From positions 3,940,343 to 4,002,608 of the forward strand of contig KI632513.1 of NCBI GenBank assembly GCA_000504425.1: 62,266 nt of DNA. Direction: 5' to 3'. Within the stretch, counting starts at the first letter, position 1. Every line of letters starts with the position of its first letter. The notes under the pieces were generated by a model. The model was given only the letters and a program-made list of their open reading frames with translations. It did no database searches and was not told the DNA's origin. The DNA is from Rhodopseudomonas palustris JSC-3b (GTDB lineage: Bacteria > Pseudomonadota > Alphaproteobacteria > Rhizobiales > Xanthobacteraceae). Of the stretch, positions 1 through 8,399 are shown in pieces. The position numbers and the translations under genes are program-made.

Positions 1-13
1 GAGCGTGATGCAT

Positions 14-960
14 TTACGTTTGATCGTATCCGGCATTTACGAAGTAATTTGAGCATTCGGTTGGCGAGGTGATTTTGAGGATCTGGCCGATCGCGCTGGA
101 GACGGCGTCGACGGATCGTTGTGCGGCCTTGCGGAGCCAATGCTTGAGCTTTGAGAAGAACTGCTCGATCGGGTTCAGGTCGGGCGAGTATTTTGGCAGG
201 AACAACAAGCGTGCGCCGGCGGCGCGGATGGCGCGGCGTACGGCGGGTCCCTTGTGTGAGCCGAGATTGTCCATGATGACAATGTCACCCGGCCGAAGCG
301 TTGGAACGAGGACGCGCTCGACATAGATGCGGAAGCTGTCGCCGTTGATCGGCCCATCGAGCAGCCATGGCGCGGTGATGCCGTCGCGACGCAGGGCAGC
401 CAAGAAGGTCAATGTCTGCCAGTGACCATGCGGCACGCTGGCCTTGAGCCACTGCCCGCGCGGTGCCCATCCCCGGAGCGGCGCCATGTTGGTTTTGGTC
501 CAAGTCTCGTCAATGAAGACCAGCCGGGCGGGATCGAACCGGTCGCGATATTTGCACCATTGCGCGCGTCGGCGGGCGACGTCGGGCCGGTTTTGCTCTG
601 CGGCAATCAGCGTCTTTTTTTGTGACTGAGCTTCTCGCGGTGGACGAACTCCCACACCGACCGATAATCCACCTTCAGACCGCGCTCGCCAAGTTCGGCG
701 ACCAGGCCGCGCAAAGTGAAGTCCGCTTCCCGACACCGCCGCACAAGCCATTCCTCATGCGCGCCTGCGATCTTGCGCGGCTTGTAGCCGCCGATCTTGT
801 CCGGCTCCACGCTGCCGGTCCGGCGGAACCGCTGCACCCACAAAATGGCCGTGCTGATGCCGACCCCAAATTGCGCCGCTGCCTGATGGCACGACAGGCC
901 ACCATCGATCACCGCCGCAACCACCCGCGTGCGCAAATCAGTCGAATAGGCTCGCCCCAT
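14..960 (-). mobile_element. IS630-family insertion sequence (termini not resolved)
   Basis: The coding part of an IS630-type element fills the left edge of the window. Both transposase reading frames are intact. The left terminus is probably at or beyond the window edge and I could not find a convincing pair of terminal inverted repeats. A perfect 7-bp inverted repeat (GAATCAG/CTGATTC, 7-nt loop) sits at 992-1012, just upstream of the first reading frame, and could belong to the outer end. The element marks the boundary of the photosynthesis cluster. Confidence 0.85.
14..960 (-). CDS. IS630-family transposase, made by -1 ribosomal frameshift
   Basis: Two overlapping frames (607-960 and 14-751) together encode a DDE transposase. 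The first, 117 residues, starts at the ATG at 960 after an AAGGAGG ribosome site and carries the helix-turn-helix DNA-binding part. The second carries the catalytic part with FIDET, MDN and NPIEQ motifs, giving Asp151, Asp231 and Glu266 in the fused numbering, a DD34E spacing typical of IS630. The frames meet at a run of seven A (615-621 on the complement). Slipping back one base there joins them into about 315 residues, close to the normal family length. The shift is inferred from the frames and the slippery run, not observed. Confidence 0.85.
615..621 (-). promoter_or_regulatory. A7 slippery site for -1 frameshift
   Basis: On the coding strand the first frame reads CAC AAA AAA AGA CGC TGA, so it ends two codons after the A run. 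The -1 frame reads on through AAG ACG CTG into the catalytic domain. An A7 run in this phase is a known slippery sequence in bacterial IS elements. Confidence 0.7.
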
Positions 961-1067
961 CCATGCTGACCTCCTTCAGCCAGCATGTTGAATCAGAACA
1001 ATCCTGATTCGGGAATCCAAGCCGACTCAGCCTGAAATCAGCCCGCTCTAGGCCGACGCGCGATCGG

Positions 1068-1526
1068 CTACCGGGCTTCGGCCGCGGCGCGTTCGAAATC
1101 GGCCTGCTGCGCTTTCATCTTCGCGATCTGCTGCCGCAACTCGTCGCGCTGCGCGGTCAGCAACGTGGCGAGCGGCGGGCTGGTGATGGCGCGCAGCGCG
1201 TCGTCATAGGTCTCGACATTGCGCTTCTCACCGTCGATCAATCCCGGCAGCACGCTTTCATCGAGGCTGTTGAATAGCCCGCGCACATTCATGATCGCCT
1301 CATGCACCAGGCTCATCAATGAACCGCCATCGTCCGGCGTTTCGCCAGCCTTGGTCAGCTCAGCCGCCAGGGCGCGCGAGTGGCCCTCATGCAGTGCGAT
1401 CATGTCATGAAACAGCGCCGAACAGCCGTGGCCTTCGGCTTCGTCCAGCGCTTCCTGGTAGCCATTACGGGCGTCGATCGCCCTGGTATGCAGTTTTCTC
1501 AGATGGTCGAGAATGTCCTGATCCAC
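1068..1526 (-). CDS. PA2169-family four-helix-bundle protein (DUF2383)
   Basis: A 152-residue, mostly helical protein. It begins VDQDILDHLRKL and has a central ALHEGHSRALAAEL helix; this ferritin-like bundle pattern matches the PA2169/DUF2383 family, whose function is unknown. I chose the GTG at 1526 because a CCGGAGGC ribosome site lies just upstream. Reading further up would add an Arg-rich stretch without family character. It sits between the insertion sequence and bciB on the same strand as bciB. A link to photosynthesis cannot be seen in the sequence. Confidence 0.7.
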   Translation of the reverse strand: MDQDILDHLRKLHTRAIDARNGYQEALDEAEGHGCSALFHDMIALHEGHSRALAAELTKAGETPDDGGSLMSLVHEAIMNVRGLFNSLDESVLPGLIDGEKRNVETYDDALRAITSPPLATLLTAQRDELRQQIAKMKAQQADFERAAAEAR

Positions 1527-1637
1527 GGTCGCCTCCGGAGCACGTTGGATAACTTGCGCTGGCCGGAATGGCCGCGCGCGCCCCAACAACCAGACCGCGC
1601 CGGTCTGGTTCCCGCGGCGCAACCGCGCATGGTGTGA

Positions 1638-2876
1638 TCAGCGGCGCTCGCCGTCCTGCGGCTCGACGCCGTATGGTTTCACCAGGTCCCAGACATGGGC
1701 CGGCACCATGTTCTTCATCTTGTGCGGATAGGCGCGGCGCAGATGCAGCACCGTTTCCACCGCCTTCATTTCCACGCGGGCGCGGGCGAATTCCAGGCCG
1801 CGCGGTCCGACCTTCGGCATCAGCCAGCCCATGAACGGCCGCAGCCAGTTCGGCATGCCGCGCACCGGCAGGCCGCCGGCGGCGAGTTCGGTGTTCTTCA
1901 AGAAGCCTTTGACCGGCGCGGCGCGCTTGCCGGCGCTGCCCGGCTCGCTCAGCATCACTTCATCGCCGAGCAGTTTGAGGATTTCCTCGCCGCGCTCGTT
2001 GCGCACCAGCAGCCATTGCTGACCCTGGCCGCCCATATAGCCGACGGTGATGTCGGCGAGCGTGTTGGTGTAGTCCACGCAGGTGCGGCAGGTGATCGGG
2101 AAGAAGTCCGACGGCAGCTTTGAGATCGGCAGCAGCAGGAATGGGATTTCCTTGACCTTGCCGTCCTCGAACCGCAGCTCGACATGATAGTCGGCGCGAA
2201 ATTCGAGATAGGTAATGGTCTCGGGCTTGTCCGACAACAGGTCCAGGAACTGGTGGAAGCTCTTGGTGGTGGTGTTGTCGGAGCAGGGCGTGCCGATCAC
2301 ATAAATGCGCTCGAAGCCGAGTTCTTTCTCGAGCCGGCGCAGCGCGTAGATCTGGCATGGGATGCCGGTAACTGCGATGCGCTTAAAACCGCGCGCGCGC
2401 GCCGGCTCCAGCAGCGACAGCAGCGGCGCATAGCCCATGCGCATGCCGCGGCACTGCGCCATTGCCTTGGGATCGGTGACGATCACCGGCGCCGGCTGCC
2501 ATTTGTCGCTCGGGTCGGCCGCCATGGTCAGCACCGCTTCGACCGTGCCGGTCTCGAGCAGGCGCTGGGCGAGGCTGGTGGTGATGCCGGTCCATTGCGC
2601 GCCCTCGCGCGGCGCCTTCATGGCGGCGCGCAGCATGCGCCGGAACGGACCAAAAAACTGTTCATCAGGCCGCGACGGATCGCGGGTGCGGCCATGCACC
2701 TGCCGCTCCATCGCCGGATAGTCCGGCTTGATGAACTGGCAGGCCTGCCCGCATTGCTTGGGGTCGCTCAGCCGCGACACGCCGCAATCGGTGCACAGCT
2801 CGCGCGGCGCGGGCTCGGCCAGCGGCGGGGTCCACAGCGGAGAGTTCGGGTTGGTGCGATCGAGCATGCCTGACAC
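1638..2876 (-). CDS. bciB: 3,8-divinyl (proto)chlorophyllide a 8-vinyl reductase, BciB type
   Basis: A 412-residue protein of the F420-hydrogenase beta-subunit (FrhB) family. Cys motifs CTDCG and CGQAC near residues 28-46 and CRTC around residue 265 fit [4Fe-4S] and flavin binding as in BciB. Other family signatures are GIPCQIYALRRLEKEL and GTPCSDN. BciB reduces the C8 vinyl group of divinyl chlorophyllides using ferredoxin, so bacteriochlorophyll with an ethyl group is made. The name rests on family plus location in a bacteriochlorophyll cluster. A second ATG four codons in is an alternative start. A possible FNR/FixK-like half-conserved box lies about 190 bp upstream. Confidence 0.82.
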   Translation of the reverse strand: MSGMLDRTNPNSPLWTPPLAEPAPRELCTDCGVSRLSDPKQCGQACQFIKPDYPAMERQVHGRTRDPSRPDEQFFGPFRRMLRAAMKAPREGAQWTGITTSLAQRLLETGTVEAVLTMAADPSDKWQPAPVIVTDPKAMAQCRGMRMGYAPLLSLLEPARARGFKRIAVTGIPCQIYALRRLEKELGFERIYVIGTPCSDNTTTKSFHQFLDLLSDKPETITYLEFRADYHVELRFEDGKVKEIPFLLLPISKLPSDFFPITCRTCVDYTNTLADITVGYMGGQGQQWLLVRNERGEEILKLLGDEVMLSEPGSAGKRAAPVKGFLKNTELAAGGLPVRGMPNWLRPFMGWLMPKVGPRGLEFARARVEMKAVETVLHLRRAYPHKMKNMVPAHVWDLVKPYGVEPQDGERR

Positions 2877-3108
2877 TCACTTGGTAGCTGAATTGGGCAT
2901 CGGAATGAGGCGTCGGAACCGGACCTCGCAGCCTGGCAACGGCTGAAAGCCGGCGCGCGCCACCACCTCACCGCCAATCGGCGCTGTTGTAGAAAGCGGC
3001 GTTCGCGCTCGCCATTCGCCATAAGTCCCGGCGCTTTGATCCATAACGCCGGCCGCGCGCCGCGGTTAGATTTGGATCAAATGCCGCGCCGCGCGCCGGC
3101 TCGGGGCG
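2877..3108. other. Intergenic region upstream of bciB
   Basis: No gene is visible. The segment should hold the bciB promoter. A TAGAT-N4-ATCAA box at 3067-3080 differs at one position from the FNR/FixK consensus TTGAT-N4-ATCAA. Confidence 0.4.
3067..3080. promoter_or_regulatory. Possible FNR/FixK-type box
   Basis: The sequence TAGATTTGGATCAA matches TTGAT-N4-ATCAA except at position 2. It lies about 190 bp before the bciB start, farther than a usual activator position, so it may be chance. Confidence 0.3.
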
Positions 3109-4731
3109 TTAGCGGATCACCATCGGAAAAGTGATGCCGATCGCCCAGGCAAACACCGCGGCATTGGCGAGCGCGCCGGGCAGCGGATGGTTGGTGGCGC
3201 GGTAGCTCCAATTGCTGATCAGGCCGAACGCCAGGAACAGCAGCAGGATCGCCGGCACGATGATGATCAGGAAGAACAGCTTCTTCAGATTGAGCGCCAC
3301 CGCGATCGCCAGCGACAGCAGGAAGCACAGTTTCACCAGCGCATAGGCGCCGCGCCGTGCATGTTTGCCGTGCGACATCCACTCGGCGGTGACAAAATAG
3401 ATCACCGAGCCGACCGCCACCGCGGCGATCAGATGCAGCCGCGGCTCGATCGGCATGAACGAGAACGCATATTCATTGAGCGGCCAGCCGAACGCGAAGA
3501 TGTTGTAGGCCGACACCGCCAGCGCCGCGATCGCGATCTTGCCGGCCGACGGCACCACCGTGCCCGAGGCCAGAAAGCGGTCGAGCCGGGTGCCGCGGCC
3601 GTGCGCTGCCGGCAGCGGCCGGGGCCTCGGCTGGAACAGGCCGGTGCGGGTGCGGCGTTGCAGGTAAAGCACGATCGCCGCGGTCAGCAGGCCGTACACC
3701 AGGAAGTGCAGCGTCAGATAATCGCCGAGCAGGATGATCAGGAACTCGGTCGGCGCCTTCCACAGGATCAGCGGCGTCAGCGCCGCCGGCAGCAATGCCG
3801 CTGGCAAAAGCTGCTTCCAAGTCAGGCTGGCGCCCATCGGCTCCGGCGCGGCCCGCGGCAGCAGCCATGACAGCGGCCAGGCGAGTGCGATCAAGCCGGC
3901 GAACAGCAGCGCCATCCAGATCGGCCGGCGATCGATCCAGCCGTCGCCATGGCGGCCGAACGCCTCGTTCACCCATTGCAGCGCTTCGCGCATGCTGTCC
4001 TGGCTGTACAGCACGCCGATATGTTCGACGCCCGAGGACAGCGCCAGCCGGCGCGCGCTGCCATCCTTGAAGTCGCCATAGGAGCGACCCGGCTCGGCGC
4101 CGCCGCCGACCGACAGGTTGATGATGCGCAGCCCCTCATTGATCAGCATCGACGGCTCGAGCGAGCCGATGATGATCAAGAGATTGCCCGGCCGCTCGCC
4201 GGTCGCCGCCGGCGAAAACACCGAAACCGCGACGGTCGCTTCGACCTCAGGATGGGCCTGGGCGTAGCGGATCACGATGTCGGAGGCCATCGAATGGCCG
4301 AGAATGGCGATCCGGCCGTCGCTTTCCGGCAGTGCGCGCGCAAAATCGGCGACCCGGCCGGTCTCGGCCACCAATACGCCGGTGATCCGGGTCGGTTCAT
4401 CGACATCGCCGCGCATCGGCACCGGATTGCGGCCATGGCCGGTGAAATCGAAGGTCACCGCGACATAGCCGTTCTTGGCCAGCGTCAGCGCGAATGGCTG
4501 CATCAATTGCTGCGAGCCGGCAAAGCCGTGGGCGATCACCACCACCGGCGCCTTGCCGCCCTGGGCCGGGCGGAACACCCGCACCGGCGTCTCGCCGACC
4601 GTATGGTCGGTGATGCGCAGCCCCTGTTCCTGGCGCCGCAACTCGGTCAGCGCCAGCGCGATCGCGGCGATCGCCAGCACGGCGACCAGCGCGCGGGTCA
4701 GGGCACGCCAATGACGGATCAACGGAAACAC
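3109..4731 (-). CDS. Alpha/beta hydrolase fused to a polytopic membrane domain
   Basis: A 540-residue protein. An N-terminal membrane helix (about residues 12-28) is followed by an alpha/beta-hydrolase domain with HGFAGS (oxyanion region), DFTGHGRNP and the nucleophile elbow GHSMAS near residue 147. From about residue 270 onwards the chain is a series of hydrophobic segments, probably seven or more membrane helices. The start is the GTG at 4731. The substrate is unknown; a membrane-associated lipase or esterase is a guess. It is 21 bp from the downstream end of the DUF3422 gene and likely co-transcribed with it. Confidence 0.6.
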   Translation of the reverse strand: MFPLIRHWRALTRALVAVLAIAAIALALTELRRQEQGLRITDHTVGETPVRVFRPAQGGKAPVVVIAHGFAGSQQLMQPFALTLAKNGYVAVTFDFTGHGRNPVPMRGDVDEPTRITGVLVAETGRVADFARALPESDGRIAILGHSMASDIVIRYAQAHPEVEATVAVSVFSPAATGERPGNLLIIIGSLEPSMLINEGLRIINLSVGGGAEPGRSYGDFKDGSARRLALSSGVEHIGVLYSQDSMREALQWVNEAFGRHGDGWIDRRPIWMALLFAGLIALAWPLSWLLPRAAPEPMGASLTWKQLLPAALLPAALTPLILWKAPTEFLIILLGDYLTLHFLVYGLLTAAIVLYLQRRTRTGLFQPRPRPLPAAHGRGTRLDRFLASGTVVPSAGKIAIAALAVSAYNIFAFGWPLNEYAFSFMPIEPRLHLIAAVAVGSVIYFVTAEWMSHGKHARRGAYALVKLCFLLSLAIAVALNLKKLFFLIIIVPAILLLFLAFGLISNWSYRATNHPLPGALANAAVFAWAIGITFPMVIR

Positions 4732-4752
4732 CAGTGGCGGCCGCGCATCAAA

Positions 4753-6063
4753 TTAGCCTTCCTTGCCAATGTGGCGTTTGCGGATGCTCCGCACCATCCA
4801 CCAGATTGCGGCCGCCGCGAACGGCACAAACACCGCAACGGCAATGCTCGGGTCGACCGGCAACAGTCCGGCGTCCTGAACGCCCTTCACCAGATAGCTG
4901 TACAGCCCGACCACATAATAGGTGATCGCCGCAGTGGACAGCCCTTCCACCGTCGCCTGCAGCCGGATCTGCAGCCGGGTGCGGGCGTTCATCGACTTCA
5001 AGAGCTCTTGGTTCTGGTGCTCGAGTTCGACATCGACCCGGGTGCGCAGCAGATTGGCGGCGCGCGCCAGCTTTTGCGACAGGTTGGACTGCCGCTCCTC
5101 GGTGGTGATGCAGGTGCGCAGCGCCGGCTTCATGCGCCGCGCCAGGAACGACGACCAGGTCGGCAGCCCGCCGACCTTGCGTTCGCCGATGGTCTGCAGC
5201 CGCTGAGTGACGATTTCCTCATAGGCGCGGCTGGCGCCGAATCGGAACAGGCTGGTGGCGGCGCCGGCCTCGACCTCCGCGGCCAGCGAGGTCAGCTCGT
5301 CGAGCAGCTTCTGATTGTTGGCAAGGTCACCGCCGAGCCGCATCTGCTCGGTCACCTCGGCGAGCCGCGCCTCCGAGGCGCTGATCGAGGGCAATAGCCG
5401 CTGCGCCTCTGGCAGGCCGAGCAACGCCAGGGTGCGATAGGTCTCGACCTCCAGCACACGCTGCACCAGCGCGCCGGCGCGCTCCGGCGCCATGCCGCGG
5501 TCGATCACCAATATCCGTATGAAACCGGATGGGCTGGGTTGGAAATCCGTGGCATAGAGCGCCGCCCCGTCGGAATTCTCGGCGACGGCAAGGCTAGCCC
5601 GGTCGAACAGGTTCTCCGGGGTGGTGCGCGGGGGATCCTCAGCCAGCAGGTGCAGATCGATCGCGACCAGCAGCGGTCCAGGTTGCGGCAACAGCCGCAT
5701 GGGGGCGGCCAGCGTAGCTGCGTCGGGATAGAACGGCACCGCACCGGGGTCGGCGCGCATCTCCCAGGTGTAGGTGGTGAATTCGGAATGCTGCTCCCAG
5801 CGCAGGACGGTGGAGCCGAACGTCAGGCGATGATGTTTATCGGAGGACGGCGGCGGCAGGCCGCGTTCCTGGCAAAACGCCTCGAGCTGGGCGCGATCGT
5901 CATGGCCGCGCTGACCCGAGGTGTCGAAGGCGAAATGCACCACGCGGGACGGGGTCTGCAGCGGGGTGAACGGGCGGGCATGCACCTCGCCGAGAACGGC
6001 GGCGCGCAGCGGATGCGGGACAAGTCGGCTTTCACCGTCTCCAATCAAGACATCAGTGCTCAT
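4753..6063 (-). CDS. DUF3422-family protein with C-terminal membrane helices
   Basis: A 436-residue protein starting MSTDVLIGDGESRL. The N-terminal two thirds is soluble and includes VLGEVHARPFTP, which I recognise from DUF3422. A helical coiled region with many Gln and Glu residues follows, then two hydrophobic segments (YYVVGLYSYLV and AVAVFVPFAAAAIWWMV) and a basic tail, so it is likely anchored in the membrane. An upstream in-frame ATG at 6108 (MPETPFRL) is an alternative start; the chosen one gives the usual family length. Function is unknown. It is divergent from hemC. Confidence 0.65.
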   Translation of the reverse strand: MSTDVLIGDGESRLVPHPLRAAVLGEVHARPFTPLQTPSRVVHFAFDTSGQRGHDDRAQLEAFCQERGLPPPSSDKHHRLTFGSTVLRWEQHSEFTTYTWEMRADPGAVPFYPDAATLAAPMRLLPQPGPLLVAIDLHLLAEDPPRTTPENLFDRASLAVAENSDGAALYATDFQPSPSGFIRILVIDRGMAPERAGALVQRVLEVETYRTLALLGLPEAQRLLPSISASEARLAEVTEQMRLGGDLANNQKLLDELTSLAAEVEAGAATSLFRFGASRAYEEIVTQRLQTIGERKVGGLPTWSSFLARRMKPALRTCITTEERQSNLSQKLARAANLLRTRVDVELEHQNQELLKSMNARTRLQIRLQATVEGLSTAAITYYVVGLYSYLVKGVQDAGLLPVDPSIAVAVFVPFAAAAIWWMVRSIRKRHIGKEG

Positions 6064-6354
6064 TCCGATTCCCTGCCCTTGTCGAAGCCGAAACGGCGTT
6101 TCCGGCATGTCATCCTTGACTTGAGTAGCATTGCGTTGCGACAGACAGAAGCTGAAAGGTACCGCGTCGCGAAGCAGAGGGGGCGAACCCTTTGTTGCGC
6201 GCGGAATCCGTCGCGGAAACAGCAGTTTCGCGACCAATACGAACAATCGCCGGAGACCTTGCGCCATCCGTTTGCATTTCGGCGCAGCCTGGTCTTATCT
6301 CCGGCGCCCAAAATACCGCGTACTTTCGCGCGGTTGTCGAATGGAGCGTAAGCG

Positions 6355-7335
6355 GTGGCAATTCCAGTCCGTATCGGCACTCGTAAGAGCGTGATGGCGC
6401 TCGCCCAGACGGAGGACATCGCGCGTCGTTTGTCGGCCGCGGCGTCCGAGCTCGATGTCCAGATCGTCAAGTTCGAGACCATCGGTGATTCCGATCAGAT
6501 AAGTAAGCTGCTTCCGCATGGCGGCAAGGGCGGCGCTTTCGTTCAAGAAATTCGCGGCGCGGTGGTCGCCGGCAAGCTCGACGCCTGCATGCATTCGCTC
6601 AAGGACATGCCGGGCAATGAAGACACCCCCGGCCTGGTGATCGGCGCCACGCTGACCCGTGACCCGCCGACCGACGCGCTGGTGCTGCGCGAGGGCGTGA
6701 CCCTGGAAGACCTGCGCAAGTCGCGCGGCAAGGGCTATTCGATCGGCACCAATGCGGTGCGCCGCGGTGCCTATGCCAAGCGGCTGTTTCCGGAGATCGA
6801 GATCATCCACTTCCGCGGCGCGGCCGATACCCGGGTGCGCAAGCTGGACAACCGCGAAATGCAGCGGCTGCCGGGCGGCGGTGAAGTCGGTCCGGTCGAT
6901 GCGCTGATCATGGCGCGCTCCGGCCTGGAGCGGGTCGGCCTGATCCACCGCATGGTCCATGAGTTCTCGCCCCATGAAATGCTGCCCTCGGCTGGCCAGG
7001 GCATCGTGGCGGTGGAATGCGCCGTCAATGACTGGCAGACCCGCCGCTATCTGTCGCTGATCGACGATCCGGTGGCCCGGCTGAGCTGCGACGCCGAGCG
7101 CGAAGTGCTGTGGGTGCTGAACGGCCATTGCAACTCGCCGATGGCGGCGTATTCGACCATCAATGGCTCGGAAATGACGCTGAGCGCCTCGGTGCTCGAC
7201 GAGGAGGGCGGCTCGTTCATCGAGACCACCCGCACCGGCTCGGCTGATCGGCCGCGCGAACTCGGCCGTGCCGTCGCCATGGAGTTGCTCGACAAGGGCG
7301 CCGCTGCGATCATCGAACGTACCCGGCCCGAGTGA
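6355..7335 (+). CDS. hemC: Porphobilinogen deaminase (hydroxymethylbilane synthase), divergent form
   Basis: A 326-residue protein joining four porphobilinogen units into hydroxymethylbilane. The family motifs are visible but altered: RIGTRKSVMALAQTE at the N-terminus, HSLKDMP with the catalytic Asp, GTNAVRRGA where GTSSLRR is usual, LPSAGQGIVAVE, and NGHCNSPMA with the Cys that holds the dipyrromethane cofactor. It starts at a GTG after GGAGCG. The divergence and the position just before bchI suggest a cluster-specific paralogue alongside a housekeeping hemC elsewhere; that second copy is an inference. Confidence 0.88.
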   Translation: MAIPVRIGTRKSVMALAQTEDIARRLSAAASELDVQIVKFETIGDSDQISKLLPHGGKGGAFVQEIRGAVVAGKLDACMHSLKDMPGNEDTPGLVIGATLTRDPPTDALVLREGVTLEDLRKSRGKGYSIGTNAVRRGAYAKRLFPEIEIIHFRGAADTRVRKLDNREMQRLPGGGEVGPVDALIMARSGLERVGLIHRMVHEFSPHEMLPSAGQGIVAVECAVNDWQTRRYLSLIDDPVARLSCDAEREVLWVLNGHCNSPMAAYSTINGSEMTLSASVLDEEGGSFIETTRTGSADRPRELGRAVAMELLDKGAAAIIERTRPE

Positions 7336-7376
7336 CCGTTTCCCGCAAGATAAGTCTCACGTGACGAAAGCATAGC

Positions 7377-8399
7377 ATGGCGATTGTTTTTCCGTTTTCC
7401 GCCATCGTCGGCCAGGACGAGATGAAGCTCGCCCTGCTGATCGCTGCGGTTGATCCCAAGGTCGGCGGCGTGTTGGCCTTCGGCGACCGCGGTGCCGGCA
7501 AGTCCACCGCGGTCCGCGCTTTGGCGGCGCTGCTGCCGAAGATGAAGGTGGTCGTCGGCTGCCGCTACAATTGCGACCCCGAGCATCCCGAGCGCTTCTG
7601 CGAGGACTGCAAGGAGAAGCAGGCTGCCGGCAAGCTGAAGACCGTGCAGGCTCCGGTGCCGGTGGTCGATCTGCCGCTCGGCGCGACCGAAGACCGCGTG
7701 GTCGGTGCGCTCGATCTCGAACGCGCGCTGGCGCGCGGCGAGAAGGCGTTTGAGCCGGGCCTGCTGGCCCGCGCCCATCGCGGCTTCCTGTACATCGACG
7801 AAGCCAACCTGCTGGAAGACCACCTGGTCGACCTGCTGCTCGACGTTGCCGCCTCCGGCGAGAACGTCGTGGAGCGTGAAGGTCTCAGCGTCCGTCACCC
7901 GGCGCGCTTCGTGCTGGTCGGCACCGGCAACCCGGAAGAAGGCGAGCTGCGTCCGCAGTTGCTGGACCGTTTCGGTATGTCGGTCGAGGTCAAGACCCCG
8001 GACGATCTGCCGAGCCGCATGGAAGTGGTGCGTCGCCGCGATGCCTTCGAGAACGATCCGGCCGGCTTCGTTGCCTCCTGGACCAAGGAAGAGGCCAAGC
8101 TGCGCAAGAAGATCACCACCGCGCGCGAACGTCTGCCCGAGGTCACGGTGTCCAACGCCGCGCTGGAGCGCGCCGCGACGCTGTGCATGACGCTCGGCAC
8201 CGACGGTCTGCGCGGCGAGCTGACGCTGATGCGCGCTGCCCGCGCGCTGGCGGCGATCGAGCACGCCAAAACCGTGACCGACGATCATCTCAAGCGCATT
8301 GCGCCGTCCGCGCTGCGGCATCGGCTGCGCCGTAACCCGCTCGACGACGCCGGCTCCACGGTCCGCGTCGATCGCGCTATCGCCGAAGTGTTCGGATGA
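7377..8399 (+). CDS. bchI: Magnesium chelatase ATPase subunit I
   Basis: A 340-residue AAA+ ATPase that with BchD and BchH inserts Mg2+ into protoporphyrin IX. Walker A is GDRGAGKST at about residues 36-44, Walker B is LYIDEANLLEDH near 140, and the insert with RYNCDPEHPERFCEDC is typical of BchI. The length is normal. Its stop overlaps the bchD start by 4 bases (ATGA), so translation is probably coupled. Confidence 0.97.
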   Translation: MAIVFPFSAIVGQDEMKLALLIAAVDPKVGGVLAFGDRGAGKSTAVRALAALLPKMKVVVGCRYNCDPEHPERFCEDCKEKQAAGKLKTVQAPVPVVDLPLGATEDRVVGALDLERALARGEKAFEPGLLARAHRGFLYIDEANLLEDHLVDLLLDVAASGENVVEREGLSVRHPARFVLVGTGNPEEGELRPQLLDRFGMSVEVKTPDDLPSRMEVVRRRDAFENDPAGFVASWTKEEAKLRKKITTARERLPEVTVSNAALERAATLCMTLGTDGLRGELTLMRAARALAAIEHAKTVTDDHLKRIAPSALRHRLRRNPLDDAGSTVRVDRAIAEVFG

